From the NCBI GenBank assembly GCA_964520865.1, contig CAZFOY010000009.1, positions 1 to 64,000 of the forward strand: a DNA stretch of 64,000 nt. Reading direction: 5' to 3'. This DNA is from CAVQCT01 sp964520865 (GTDB lineage Bacteria > Zixibacteria > MSB-5A5 > GN15 > FEB-12). Position 1 is the stretch's first letter, and each line of letters begins with the position of its first letter. The notes below the pieces were generated by a model. That model worked only from the letters and a program-made list of their open reading frames with translations, searched no databases and had not been told where the DNA came from. Positions 9,467-17,182 of this stretch are shown here, one piece after another. The translations under genes were made by a program, and so were the position numbers.

Positions 9467-10573
9467 ATGATTATTTCCTACTTGAAAAGCAAAAGTTTCT
9501 GGATTCCGACAGCTCTGTTCGTGATCTTCCTCAGCAGCTTCATCGTCTTCATGCAGACAGGACAGGTCAAGTATTACGATCTGAGTCGGACGCTCTCCCA
9601 ATGGGACGGACAGCACTACCTTTCGATTGCCCGCGACGGCTACCGGAAATTCCCTTGTGCCTATAACGCTTCTTATATCTGCGGCAATATCGGTTGGTTC
9701 CCCTTTTACCCGCTGGTCGGCTGGCTGCTCTCACTCGGCGGGCTGCTCAACGTGGATTGGGTACTGCTCATTATCTCCTGGCTGTCCTGCTGGCTCGCCC
9801 TTCTCCTGCTTTGCTCCATCGTGGAGAAAAAACATGGGCTGACGACCGCCGGCTACACCGCGGCAGCCATGCTATTCTATCCCGCTTCATTCTATTTCCT
9901 GACTTCGTTTCCGTACTCGCTGTATCTGTTGATGGCGGTGATTCTCTATGTTCTGCTCGACCGTCATTGCTACGCCCTGCTATGGCCGTTTACACTCGCC
10001 CTTTCGGTGACTTATCCATCCGGTTTGGTTGCGGCGCTCCCTGTTGCCTACACACTTGTGAGCCGCTGGAAGAGCGAATCGATGAAAGACAAGGTGTGGC
10101 TGTTGCTGGGAACGGTAGCACCGGCGGTGGGACTGATCCTATACGGGATGTATTACCAACTGAAATTCGGCGATTTCTTCTTATATCAACACTTCCAGGC
10201 GCAGGGATACTACGCTCATGAAATCTCGTTTCCGTTTTCGGTCATCTACGACACGTTCAAATTCCAGAATTTCAACAGCCCGATCTTCCTGATCCTGCTT
10301 TTTCTCGTCGTCACGCTTGTCCTCTTCTATACGAGAAAAGTCTCAGTACGCTGGCAGCTCTTCATGTTCGCGGTGTTGCTCTTCACACCGACCTTCGGGA
10401 CGACTGACTGTTATTACCGGCATGTTGTGGTGGCTTTTCCCCTTTTCATGATGGTCGGATACTCAGCGAACTCGTTCTGGAGGAGGCTGCTCTTTCCCGC
10501 CTATATTCTGGGATCGCTGGTCCTGATGTGGAAGATCTTCGTTCCCATGTTCAAGCTGGGCGGACTGATGTAG
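9467..10573 (+). CDS. PIG-V-like mannosyltransferase family membrane protein (GT-C)
   Basis: The 368-residue protein starts at ATG 9467; the frame is open further upstream but only across the opposite gene. It contains 'QWDGQHYLSIARDGY' near residue 45, the first-loop signature of PIG-V type GT-C mannosyltransferases (W-D-x-x-H-Y-x-x-I-A-x-x-G-Y). Eight or more transmembrane helices follow. GT-C enzymes transfer a sugar from dolichyl- or undecaprenyl-phosphate sugar on the outer face of the membrane. The gene diverges from the YfhO-like gene over 45 bp, so they probably share a control region. It converges with the lipoprotein gene 13 bp away. Acceptor unknown. Confidence 0.7.
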   Translation: MIISYLKSKSFWIPTALFVIFLSSFIVFMQTGQVKYYDLSRTLSQWDGQHYLSIARDGYRKFPCAYNASYICGNIGWFPFYPLVGWLLSLGGLLNVDWVLLIISWLSCWLALLLLCSIVEKKHGLTTAGYTAAAMLFYPASFYFLTSFPYSLYLLMAVILYVLLDRHCYALLWPFTLALSVTYPSGLVAALPVAYTLVSRWKSESMKDKVWLLLGTVAPAVGLILYGMYYQLKFGDFFLYQHFQAQGYYAHEISFPFSVIYDTFKFQNFNSPIFLILLFLVVTLVLFYTRKVSVRWQLFMFAVLLFTPTFGTTDCYYRHVVVAFPLFMMVGYSANSFWRRLLFPAYILGSLVLMWKIFVPMFKLGGLM

Positions 10574-10586
10574 GAGCCGCCACAGA

Positions 10587-11015
10587 CTACCGTTTGAACA
10601 GTTTAAACGTAAATGTCGAATCGCCGGTAGAGCGAATGAAGACGATCGTGTCACCGTGGCTGACAAAATCCGCGTTGAACTGCCCCTGGGGGTAGCGCTT
10701 GGAATCACAATTTCCGGTGACGATGTTAGTCGTATTGAACGTGATCGCGTTCGATCCGAAGTTGTAGACGCTGCCCTGGCAATCACAGTAATCAGCGGCA
10801 TCCTGGCTGCTCACCGGATAGAAACTGCACGAAAATTTAGAGTTGTCCGTGATTTCCATCAGGACGGAGTCTTTCTTCTCGCCGACCACACCGGTCTCCT
10901 TGATGCCGTAAGTCCCGCGATAGTCCACCACAACCGGCTGAGAACCGGTACTACTCTTGTGACAAGAGGAGGCCAGCAACAGCACCCCCAAACTCAAAAT
11001 CAGAGCTCTACGCAA
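10587..11015 (-). CDS. Small lipoprotein of unknown function
   Basis: I do not recognise this 142-residue protein. It has a short basic N-terminus, a hydrophobic stretch and a clear lipobox ending in Cys18 ('LLLASSC'), so it should be lipid-anchored. The mature part is beta-rich, with a CDC motif and a further Cys that could pair. The start is a TTG at 11015 with AAGGAGGG four bases upstream. It ends 13 bp from the convergent PIG-V-like gene and lies downstream of pyrG with a 68-bp gap. Confidence 0.65.
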   Translation of the reverse strand: MRRALILSLGVLLLASSCHKSSTGSQPVVVDYRGTYGIKETGVVGEKKDSVLMEITDNSKFSCSFYPVSSQDAADYCDCQGSVYNFGSNAITFNTTNIVTGNCDSKRYPQGQFNADFVSHGDTIVFIRSTGDSTFTFKLFKR

Positions 11016-11083
11016 ATATCCCTCCTTGTTATCTGACCCAGTGACGGCCGTTCACTCGATTCTGTTTAGTGAAACGGCCGGCT

Positions 11084-12760
11084 TCAGTTTGAAGTTTCCG
11101 ACAGGTCAAATTCCTCGCGCGACATTGACTGCACTCCCGGCTTGGACTTGCTCTGATATTCCACGGCCGCTTTCACGAAGTCGCGGAAAAGAGGATGAGG
11201 GCGGGTCGGGCGCGACTTGAGTTCCGGATGGAACTGCACGCCGACGAACCAGGGATGGTTCGGAATCTCAACTATCTCCACCAACCGATTGTCCGGCGAA
11301 ACTCCCGACATCTGAAGCCCGTTTTCCTCGAGCATGGCACGGTAGGCATTGTTCAACTCGTAGCGATGTCGGTGTCTCTCGTGGATCTCTTCATGCCCGT
11401 ACGCTTCGAATGACTTTGACCCTGCTTTCAGCACGCACGGGTAAGCACCCAGCCGCATCGTGCCACCCAGCTCAGTGACTCCTTCCTGATCGGCCATCAG
11501 GTGGATGACCGGATGCTTGAGGTCGCGGTAGAATTCGTAAGAGTGGGCATCTTTCAGTTCGCACACGTTGCGGGCGAACTCGATCACAGCGCACTGCATG
11601 CCGAGGCAAATTCCGAAAAACGGTATATTGTTCTCACGCACGTAGCGGATCGCCTCGATCTTCCCCTCTACCCCGCGCTCGCCAAACCCGCCGGGGATGA
11701 GCAGACCGTCGATATCGTGCAGGAACTGATCGGCACCGTGCTGTTTGATATCCTCGGAGCTGACCCAGACGAGATCGACTTCGGCCTCACTCGGAACTCC
11801 GGCATGAATGAACGACTCGATGATCGATTTGTACGCGTCTTTGAGATTCACGTACTTACCGCAGATCCCTATTTTGATATGATGCTTCGGATTGGCAATC
11901 TTCTCGGTCATCGTTTCCCAGGCCGACATATCAGGAGCCGGGTAATCCCAGCCAAAATGCCTGCAGATAATGTCATCCATCTGCTGCGTCTGGAACTTCA
12001 GGGGGATGGCGTAGATGCTCGAGACGTCTTCGGCCGAGACGACCGATTTGACCGGAACCGAACAGAACAAGGAAATCTTTTGACGAAGTGACTCTGACAG
12101 CGGCTTTGCCGACCGACAAATCAGCATGTTCGGCTGGATTCCGATTTCTCGAAGTTCTCTTACCGAATGCTGAGTAGGTTTGGTCTTGAACTCGCCGGCC
12201 GTTCGGATATAGGGAACGAGTGTAACATGAACGAACAACGTGTTCTCGGGACCTTCCTCCTGTCCAATCTGACGAATAGCTTCGAGAAACGGGAGCGACT
12301 CGATATCACCCACCGTGCCGCCGATTTCAACTACTGTGACATCCGGTTTGTTCTCGGCCTTCTCGAACTTCTTGATCCGGTTCTTGATCTCTTCGGTAAT
12401 GTGCGGAATTACCTGCACGGTGGCGCCAAGGTAATCACCCCGCCGTTCCCGCGTAATGACCGTGTTGTAAATCTGGCCCGTCGTGACATTATTGTCTTTG
12501 CTCAAGGACTGATCGAGAAATCTTTCGTAGTGTCCGAGGTCGAGATCGGTCTCCGAACCATCGTCAGTAACGTACACCTCGCCGTGCTGGAACGGGTTCA
12601 TCGTTCCGGGATCGACATTAATGTACGGATCGCATTTGATATTGACTACTTTGAGCCCTCGCTGTTTGAGCAGAAGGCCGATCGACGCCGCGGTTATTCC
12701 TTTCCCGAGCGAGGAAACGACTCCTCCAGTCACGAAAATGTACTTGGTTTTGGTCGACAT
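11084..12760 (-). CDS. pyrG: CTP synthase
   Basis: The 558-residue enzyme converts UTP to CTP using ATP and glutamine. The N-terminal synthetase domain opens with 'FVTGGVVSSLGKGI' (P-loop) and has the 'DPYINVDPGTMNPFQHGE' region. The C-terminal class I glutamine amidotransferase domain has the nucleophile in 'GICLGMQ' near residue 385 and the catalytic His-Glu in 'VQFHPE' near residue 518. Length is slightly above the usual 535-550 because of a C-terminal extension. It is the last gene of gatC-kdsB-pyrG. CTP is the co-substrate of KdsB, so the grouping is biochemically sensible and is common in Gram-negative bacteria. Confidence 0.97.
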   Translation of the reverse strand: MSTKTKYIFVTGGVVSSLGKGITAASIGLLLKQRGLKVVNIKCDPYINVDPGTMNPFQHGEVYVTDDGSETDLDLGHYERFLDQSLSKDNNVTTGQIYNTVITRERRGDYLGATVQVIPHITEEIKNRIKKFEKAENKPDVTVVEIGGTVGDIESLPFLEAIRQIGQEEGPENTLFVHVTLVPYIRTAGEFKTKPTQHSVRELREIGIQPNMLICRSAKPLSESLRQKISLFCSVPVKSVVSAEDVSSIYAIPLKFQTQQMDDIICRHFGWDYPAPDMSAWETMTEKIANPKHHIKIGICGKYVNLKDAYKSIIESFIHAGVPSEAEVDLVWVSSEDIKQHGADQFLHDIDGLLIPGGFGERGVEGKIEAIRYVRENNIPFFGICLGMQCAVIEFARNVCELKDAHSYEFYRDLKHPVIHLMADQEGVTELGGTMRLGAYPCVLKAGSKSFEAYGHEEIHERHRHRYELNNAYRAMLEENGLQMSGVSPDNRLVEIVEIPNHPWFVGVQFHPELKSRPTRPHPLFRDFVKAAVEYQSKSKPGVQSMSREEFDLSETSN

Positions 12761-12797
12761 GCTACACCTTGTTTTTCTCTGCGGTTCCCTGTCACAT

Positions 12798-13535
12798 TTA
12801 CAACTGCTTCATTATAAGCAAATCTTTCGGACTGTCTACCGAAAACGAATTTATTTTAGTCTTATATACTTTCAACGTTCCGCCGTTCTCCAAAATGCGA
12901 AGCTGCTCAAGCGATTCGGCCTTCTCGGCTTCGCCGCGTTGCCACGAACGATATTTCTTGAGCGCGTTTGCACGGAAGAAATACACGCCTACATGCAGCC
13001 AGAACCGATACTGACTCGACCTGGCGCTCTCGTCGGCCTTCTGCAAATACGGGATCGGAAATCTCGAAAACCAGAGTGCGTTGTCGTCCCGATCCATCAC
13101 CACTTTGACTTTATTCGGATCGAACAACTCGTCATCGCTCCCGATCTTTCGAGCCAGGGTCGCGAATTCGATCTTCCTGCTCCTTTTCATTCGCTCCACG
13201 ATGCTGTCAAGCGCGGTACCTTTCAATCCAAGTGTGTCGGCCTGCACGTTGATAACTATGGCTCCGCCGACTTTGCCGGCAGCCTCGGCGACACGATCGG
13301 ACCCGGTGCGGTGCTTTTTGGAAGTCTTCACAACTTCGGCTCCGAATCCCCGCGCCGCTTTCTCAATCTCAGGCGAATCGGTAGCGATGACCACGCGGTC
13401 GATCAGCCGGGATCGGCAGATATTCCGATACACATAAAAGAGAAGCGGTTTCCCTCGGTGCTCGTAGAGCACTTTGCCGGAAAACCGCGTCGAACCGAGC
13501 CGGGCCGGGATAATTGCCACAGTTTCTTGCTTCAT
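12798..13535 (-). CDS. kdsB: 3-deoxy-manno-octulosonate cytidylyltransferase (KdsB-like)
   Basis: The 245-residue protein matches CMP-Kdo synthetase, which activates Kdo with CTP for LPS core. It shows 'IIPARLGSTRFSGKVL' at the N-terminus, 'VVIATDSPEI', the glycine/threonine-rich 'HRTGSDRVAEAAG', 'LEQLRILENG' and 'SVDSPKDL'. One departure is clear. The usual V-Q-G-D-E-P metal/nucleotide loop reads V-Q-A-D-T-L here, keeping the metal-binding Asp but losing Gly, Glu and Pro. It may be a divergent KdsB or a cytidylyltransferase for another keto-sugar. It overlaps gatC by four bases (ATGA) and is followed by pyrG after 37 bp. Confidence 0.85.
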   Translation of the reverse strand: MKQETVAIIPARLGSTRFSGKVLYEHRGKPLLFYVYRNICRSRLIDRVVIATDSPEIEKAARGFGAEVVKTSKKHRTGSDRVAEAAGKVGGAIVINVQADTLGLKGTALDSIVERMKRSRKIEFATLARKIGSDDELFDPNKVKVVMDRDDNALWFSRFPIPYLQKADESARSSQYRFWLHVGVYFFRANALKKYRSWQRGEAEKAESLEQLRILENGGTLKVYKTKINSFSVDSPKDLLIMKQL

Positions 13536-13819
13536 TTGTCGATCACTTTCGGAACCAGGAAGAACCTCCCGTCAGTTCGCGGAGCATTGCCAATAGCCTC
13601 GGCTTGCACAAGTGACTCGATCGGCCGGTCGAGCCGGCCGGGGCTCAATTGCGGGGCGAAACTGGAGGCTAATGCGGAATTTGTATCGATCAGACGAATC
13701 TGCTCAAAATAGCCGGTAATCTCGTTGAGATCGCTGCTGAGTCGGATAGCTTCTTCAGGTGTAATCTTAATTCGGGCGAGCCGTGCAATACGGTCAATCT
13801 GCAAATTTACTTGCGGCAT
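13532..13819 (-). CDS. gatC: Asp-tRNA(Asn)/Glu-tRNA(Gln) amidotransferase subunit C
   Basis: The 95-residue protein is a typical GatC in length and pattern. 'IDRIARLARIKITPEEA' is at the N-terminus, a mid-helix 'LNEITGYFEQIRLIDT' follows, and a C-terminal 'R-x-D...A...APRTDGRFFLVPKVI' ends it. GatC wraps around GatA and stabilises the GatCAB complex, which amidates mischarged Glu-tRNA(Gln) or Asp-tRNA(Asn). gatA and gatB are not nearby. It is the first gene of the gatC-kdsB-pyrG operon and has no Shine-Dalgarno sequence. A strong promoter sits so close that the transcript should begin at or beside the start codon. Confidence 0.93.
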   Translation of the reverse strand: MPQVNLQIDRIARLARIKITPEEAIRLSSDLNEITGYFEQIRLIDTNSALASSFAPQLSPGRLDRPIESLVQAEAIGNAPRTDGRFFLVPKVIDK

Positions 13820-13824
13820 AGGCT

Positions 13825-13853
13825 ATGATATGGATAGGTCCAAAGAGTGTCAA
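13825..13853 (-). promoter_or_regulatory. Strong sigma-70 promoter of gatC-kdsB-pyrG; transcript likely leaderless
   Basis: On the minus strand a perfect TTGACA (13853-13848) is followed by a 17-bp spacer and TATCAT (13830-13825). Five bases later comes the gatC ATG (13819-13817). The expected start of transcription falls on or within a base or two of that ATG, and no ribosome-binding site is present. A leaderless mRNA is the direct implication. Confidence 0.75.
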
Positions 13854-13942
13854 GGACAAATATGGTCGATACTTATCCTCTTGTATTTCAATATATTAGC
13901 CGGGTTCATGGAGTGTTTGTGAAGGTTTTTTCAAGCAAGGTC

Positions 13943-13971
13943 TTTCCATTCGCTCCGGGATGTAGTATATT
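13943..13971 (+). promoter_or_regulatory. Candidate promoter of the stand-alone receiver gene
   Basis: TTTCCA (13943-13948) and TATATT (13966-13971) are separated by 17 bp, leaving a leader of about 60 bases before the start at 14038. The -35 element matches four of six consensus bases. Confidence 0.4.
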
Positions 13972-14037
13972 AGGCTGTCAATGGAACCTTCAGGAAGATT
14001 CACAACCGTCAGATAGAAAATGGATGGGTAAGGGATT

Positions 14038-14406
14038 ATGAACAAAAAGGTAATTATTGCTGCCAACAACATGATCTTCACATCTAAGATAATGTCCATC
14101 CTTGATAACATGGAAGCCGAGGCTATAAAGGCGATCCGTTCCGATGAAATATTCAGCAAGGCACAGGAACTTCAGCCCGACCTTATCATCATTGACCTGA
14201 ACCTGAACGGTATTGAGGCTCCCTCTCTTATCAACAAGCTTCGTTCGTACGGCGCGACCGCAGGCATTCCGATTGTCTGTTATTCACCGCATGTCCTCAA
14301 AGACCAGATGGAGGCGGCGATGAGCGCTGGGGCGACCGAAGTTTATCCGAATTCCAAGATGACTTCGCGCATGAATCAGATTCTGTCGAAATATATCGCA
14401 GTCTGA
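14038..14406 (+). CDS. Stand-alone degenerate receiver-like protein
   Basis: The 122-residue protein has the length and alternating pattern of a CheY-type receiver domain with nothing attached. The phospho-acceptor position is kept as Asp53 in 'LIIIDLNL'. The acidic pair that binds magnesium after strand beta-1 is replaced ('VIIAANN'). The switch Ser/Thr position is in 'IVCYSPH', and the conserved lysine lies in a weak context ('YPNSKM'). Phosphorylation by the usual mechanism is therefore doubtful, and it may act as a phosphorylation-independent docking protein. No kinase is adjacent. Confidence 0.75.
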   Translation: MNKKVIIAANNMIFTSKIMSILDNMEAEAIKAIRSDEIFSKAQELQPDLIIIDLNLNGIEAPSLINKLRSYGATAGIPIVCYSPHVLKDQMEAAMSAGATEVYPNSKMTSRMNQILSKYIAV

Positions 14407-14540
14407 TTTCGTCATTCATGCCGGCGAGCGCAGGGCCGGCCAATCCGCACCAAAGAGCACCGTCCGAACAATCGAGGATCGGTCAGGCATTGCAGGTCCG
14501 ACCTGTCACTTTCTTCTGCATTCTCCGTGCTCTTCTCTGC

Positions 14541-14574
14541 CTTCCCCGCGCACGCGGGGACCCAGGTCTTCAAG
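14541..14574. repeat. GC-palindromic interspersed repeat, copy 1
   Basis: The core CTTCCCCGCGCACGCGGGGA followed by CCC and a CTTCAAG end recurs at 16291-16326. The core is a hairpin with 7-bp arms (CCCCGCG/CGCGGGG) and a 2-base loop. The two copies lie in the spacers just before and just after the FG-GAP protein gene. They resemble the short palindromic intergenic repeats scattered through many bacterial genomes. Strand is arbitrary. Confidence 0.65.
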
Positions 14575-14579
14575 ATAGA

Positions 14580-14599
14580 CCCCGGCTGTTCCGCCGGGG
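14580..14599. other. GC hairpin next to repeat copy 1
   Basis: CCCCGGC and GCCGGGG are separated by six bases. No T-run follows on the + strand and no A-run precedes it, so it is not a typical intrinsic terminator. It may be part of a composite repeat together with 14541-14574. The rest of the 288-bp spacer between 14407 and 14694 shows no gene that I can support. Confidence 0.45.
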
Positions 14600-14694
14600 C
14601 TCGAGTGAGAGACTTGGCAACCTCGGCTTCGATATCCCGGTTGACAACTCTCCGCATAGCGTTAACTTGAGGTATCAGAACAGAGGGGAATTAC

Positions 14695-16254
14695 TTGAAG
14701 AAGCTCCGCTTATTGCTTTTCATCTGTGTCGTCTCAACCGCTGCGCGGCTGGCAAATGCCGATGGCGGTCCGGCCTTGATAGACACGCTCATTTCCGACT
14801 CCATACAAAACTCATTTGGCCACAACATCGTGCCTGTCGGTGACCAGAATGGAGACGGATTCGATGACTTCCTCGTTTCTGAGAGGCCCAGCAGCGTGTT
14901 TCTGTACTTGGGAGGGAACCCACCCGACAGCAACTACTTCTTGCGGTTCGATTCAATCCTTCCGGATTGGATGAGCAATCTGGGAGATTTGAATGGTGAT
15001 GGTTATGATGATTTCACCCTGCTAAGGGAACACGGTATAGCAAAGCTGAGGTTGGCATTGTACTACGGGGGACCAGGTCTTACTACTACACCGGCATTTG
15101 AATTCGGAGATGATGTGCACTTCCCCTATGCCAGCAACGCCGTTCTGGGCAACGATATCAATTACAATGGCACAAGGGAGATTGTGTGTCGTGATTACCA
15201 GCAATCTTCACTTCTCATTTTTGAACTCAAACCGACTCTTGACAGCGTGCCAGACTTCATATTGAATTCCCCGAATTTCAGATGGCAAAACTACGGAGAT
15301 TGTGTTCTAAGCGAGGACTACAACGGCGACGGCTGGCACGATTTGGTTACTGGATTGTGTTTTGACGGATCAACGCTGCTCAACGGCATTGTCCTACTTT
15401 ATTGGGGAGGACCACAATTCGATACCATTCCTGATCTCGTGTTTTCCCGGTCCGATACCTTTTCTTACGATTACCAAAATTTCGGTTCGCTTTTAGAGGA
15501 TGTTGGTGATATCAACGGTGATGGTTATCCAGACATCTACGTAGACTACCAGGACGATCTGAGCCCAGACTCCCTTTCGTTTCTATATAGGGGTGGTCCG
15601 AATATTGATAGTATTCCCGACGTCATCTTTCCAATCCGAAGTCAGAAAGCCCGGCTTGCCGGAGACGTCAATCACGATGGATATAACGATCTCATTACAG
15701 GCACTGCGACGAGTTTCTTGGGCTACGCCAATATCTACTTTGGCGGTCCTAACATCGACAGCGTTCCCGACGTGCACCTCGACATGAATGATTTCACCGG
15801 GTATCTGTCAGCTTTTGCGCATGAAATCGCCGGCGTTGGTGATATCAATGGAGATGGTATTGATGATTTTGCGATATCTTCATTGCAGGGCTCTTCTTCG
15901 CCACCAATCATCTTTCTCTATTCCGGTTGGGATGGCGGCAACGATGTGCCTTACGACTATCAACCGGGCCTGCCTTCAGGATTCACACTTTCGCAGAACT
16001 ATCCCAATCCCTTCAATCCGGCGACAACGATAGAATTTGAAGTGCCACGCCGATCCGAGGTAATACTTTCGATCTTCAACGTTCTGGGGCAGGAGGTCCG
16101 GAGGCTGGTTGACAATTCGCTGCCCGCCGGGACCTATAGATTGGAGTGGGATGGCAAGGCATCGAATGGGCATGAGGTCGGGTCCGGGGTGTATTTCTAC
16201 AGGCTTACTTCGGGGGATGTGACTTTGTCGAAAAAGATGGTGTTGTTAAGATAG
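14695..16254 (+). CDS. Secreted FG-GAP/VCBS repeat protein with C-terminal sorting-type domain
   Basis: The 519-residue protein has a signal peptide (residues 1-22). It then carries at least six calcium-loop repeats of the form G-D-x-N-G-D-G-x-D-D spaced 55-65 residues apart, the signature of FG-GAP beta-propeller blades. The C-terminal 85 residues begin 'FTLSQNYPNPFNPATTIEF' and end in 'SGVYFYRLTSGD' plus a short basic tail. This is the domain that in FCB bacteria marks proteins for outer-membrane export and surface attachment. Start is TTG at 14695 with AGGGG seven bases upstream. The propeller probably binds a ligand or partner; no catalytic motif is visible. Palindromic repeats flank the gene. 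Confidence 0.82.
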   Translation: MKKLRLLLFICVVSTAARLANADGGPALIDTLISDSIQNSFGHNIVPVGDQNGDGFDDFLVSERPSSVFLYLGGNPPDSNYFLRFDSILPDWMSNLGDLNGDGYDDFTLLREHGIAKLRLALYYGGPGLTTTPAFEFGDDVHFPYASNAVLGNDINYNGTREIVCRDYQQSSLLIFELKPTLDSVPDFILNSPNFRWQNYGDCVLSEDYNGDGWHDLVTGLCFDGSTLLNGIVLLYWGGPQFDTIPDLVFSRSDTFSYDYQNFGSLLEDVGDINGDGYPDIYVDYQDDLSPDSLSFLYRGGPNIDSIPDVIFPIRSQKARLAGDVNHDGYNDLITGTATSFLGYANIYFGGPNIDSVPDVHLDMNDFTGYLSAFAHEIAGVGDINGDGIDDFAISSLQGSSSPPIIFLYSGWDGGNDVPYDYQPGLPSGFTLSQNYPNPFNPATTIEFEVPRRSEVILSIFNVLGQEVRRLVDNSLPAGTYRLEWDGKASNGHEVGSGVYFYRLTSGDVTLSKKMVLLR

Positions 16255-16290
16255 GCGTAACGGGTCTCTTCAGAGATGCTTTCCTTCCGC

Positions 16291-16326
16291 CTTCCCCGCG
16301 CACGCGGGGACCCGGGATTCTTCAAG
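16291..16326. repeat. GC-palindromic interspersed repeat, copy 2
   Basis: This is the second copy of the element at 14541-14574. The 20-base core is identical, followed by CCCGGGATTCTTCAAG in place of CCCAGGTCTTCAAG. It lies between the FG-GAP gene and the terminator of the VOC gene. Confidence 0.65.
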
Positions 16327-16332
16327 AGGCAC

Positions 16333-16364
16333 AAAAAACCCCGAAGGTGGTAAGACCCTCGGGG
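16333..16364 (-). terminator. Intrinsic terminator of the VOC-family gene
   Basis: On the minus strand CCCCGA and TCGGGG arms enclose a 14-base loop, followed by six T. It lies 47 bp past the stop of the VOC gene. Confidence 0.7.
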
Positions 16365-16410
16365 CGGTGGTGGGATGTTTCGTGAAGGCGCTTAGCGCGA
16401 GATTTTGATA

Positions 16411-16884
16411 TTACTTCGCTTTCTTCATCGCTTCTTCGGCACGCCGTTTCACTTCGTCCGGAGAAACATCCTCAATATGAGTAGCGATGAACCACCGGTG
16501 ACCGTAGGGATCCTCGAGTGTCCCTAACCGATCACCGTAAAATTTGTCTTCGACCGGCTGCTGAAGTTTCGCACCTGCCTTGACCGCCCGTTCAGCCACC
16601 GAATCGACATCGTCGACATAGAGCATGATGCCTACCGGGGTCCCGCCGAATGTCTGCGGTCCCTTTGCTCCCATAGTGGGGAACTCATCCGACAACATGA
16701 TTGTGGCATTGCCGATCATTATCTCGGCGTGCGCGATTTTGTTGTCCGGAGCAGTCATCCGGAATTTCTCGGTAGCATTGAACGCCTTTTTGTAGAAATC
16801 GATAGCGTTGGCCGCGTCTTTGATCGTGAGGTACGGCGTGACGGCCGTGTACCCGTCGGGAATCGGTTTTACTTTGGAACTCAT
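16411..16884 (-). CDS. VOC-superfamily (PhnB-like glyoxalase fold) protein
   Basis: The 157-residue protein has the two beta-alpha-beta-beta-beta halves of vicinal-oxygen-chelate proteins. The first half includes 'YTAVTPYLTIKDAANAIDFYKKAF' spread over residues 12-36. The second includes 'GDRLGTLEDPYGHRWFIATH' near residues 117-136. This pattern is the PhnB/DUF1428-type subgroup, whose members are usually uncharacterised and do not predict a reaction. A C-terminal helix rich in lysine ends the protein. AAGGAG precedes the ATG, a TATAAT hexamer lies at 16912-16907, and an intrinsic terminator follows, so it is a single-gene unit. Confidence 0.82.
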   Translation of the reverse strand: MSSKVKPIPDGYTAVTPYLTIKDAANAIDFYKKAFNATEKFRMTAPDNKIAHAEIMIGNATIMLSDEFPTMGAKGPQTFGGTPVGIMLYVDDVDSVAERAVKAGAKLQQPVEDKFYGDRLGTLEDPYGHRWFIATHIEDVSPDEVKRRAEEAMKKAK

Positions 16885-17182
16885 CTAATCTCCTTTCTGG
16901 CCATAAATTATACGTAGACCGATCAAGTCCGCTATCACATTAATTTGCCGGTTCGAAATTCTAATCCTGCGCTCACACTCGACTCGGCCGTCCCGACACA
17001 GCCAGAATGTAACTCATTGGATCTCAGCATGTTGATCGCAGTTGCCGGGCCGGCCGGGGAAACCGGAGGGCACGCTCGGGAGAGGCCGAAAAGTGTAGGA
17101 CCGACGCCCGTGGTGCTCGAAAACCTCTACAATCGGCTGAACTTTTGAATAGCCTCCCTCGTCTGTTAAGTGAGGAGTAGAA

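Noticed and set aside
14418..14843. + strand 141-codon frame between the receiver and the FG-GAP gene
   Set aside because: It runs through the palindromic repeats and overlaps the start of the secreted protein gene; no domain is recognisable.
16940..16975. GGTTCGAAAT resembling a tRNA T-loop
   Set aside because: The flanking bases do not form a T-stem, and no acceptor or anticodon arm can be drawn.
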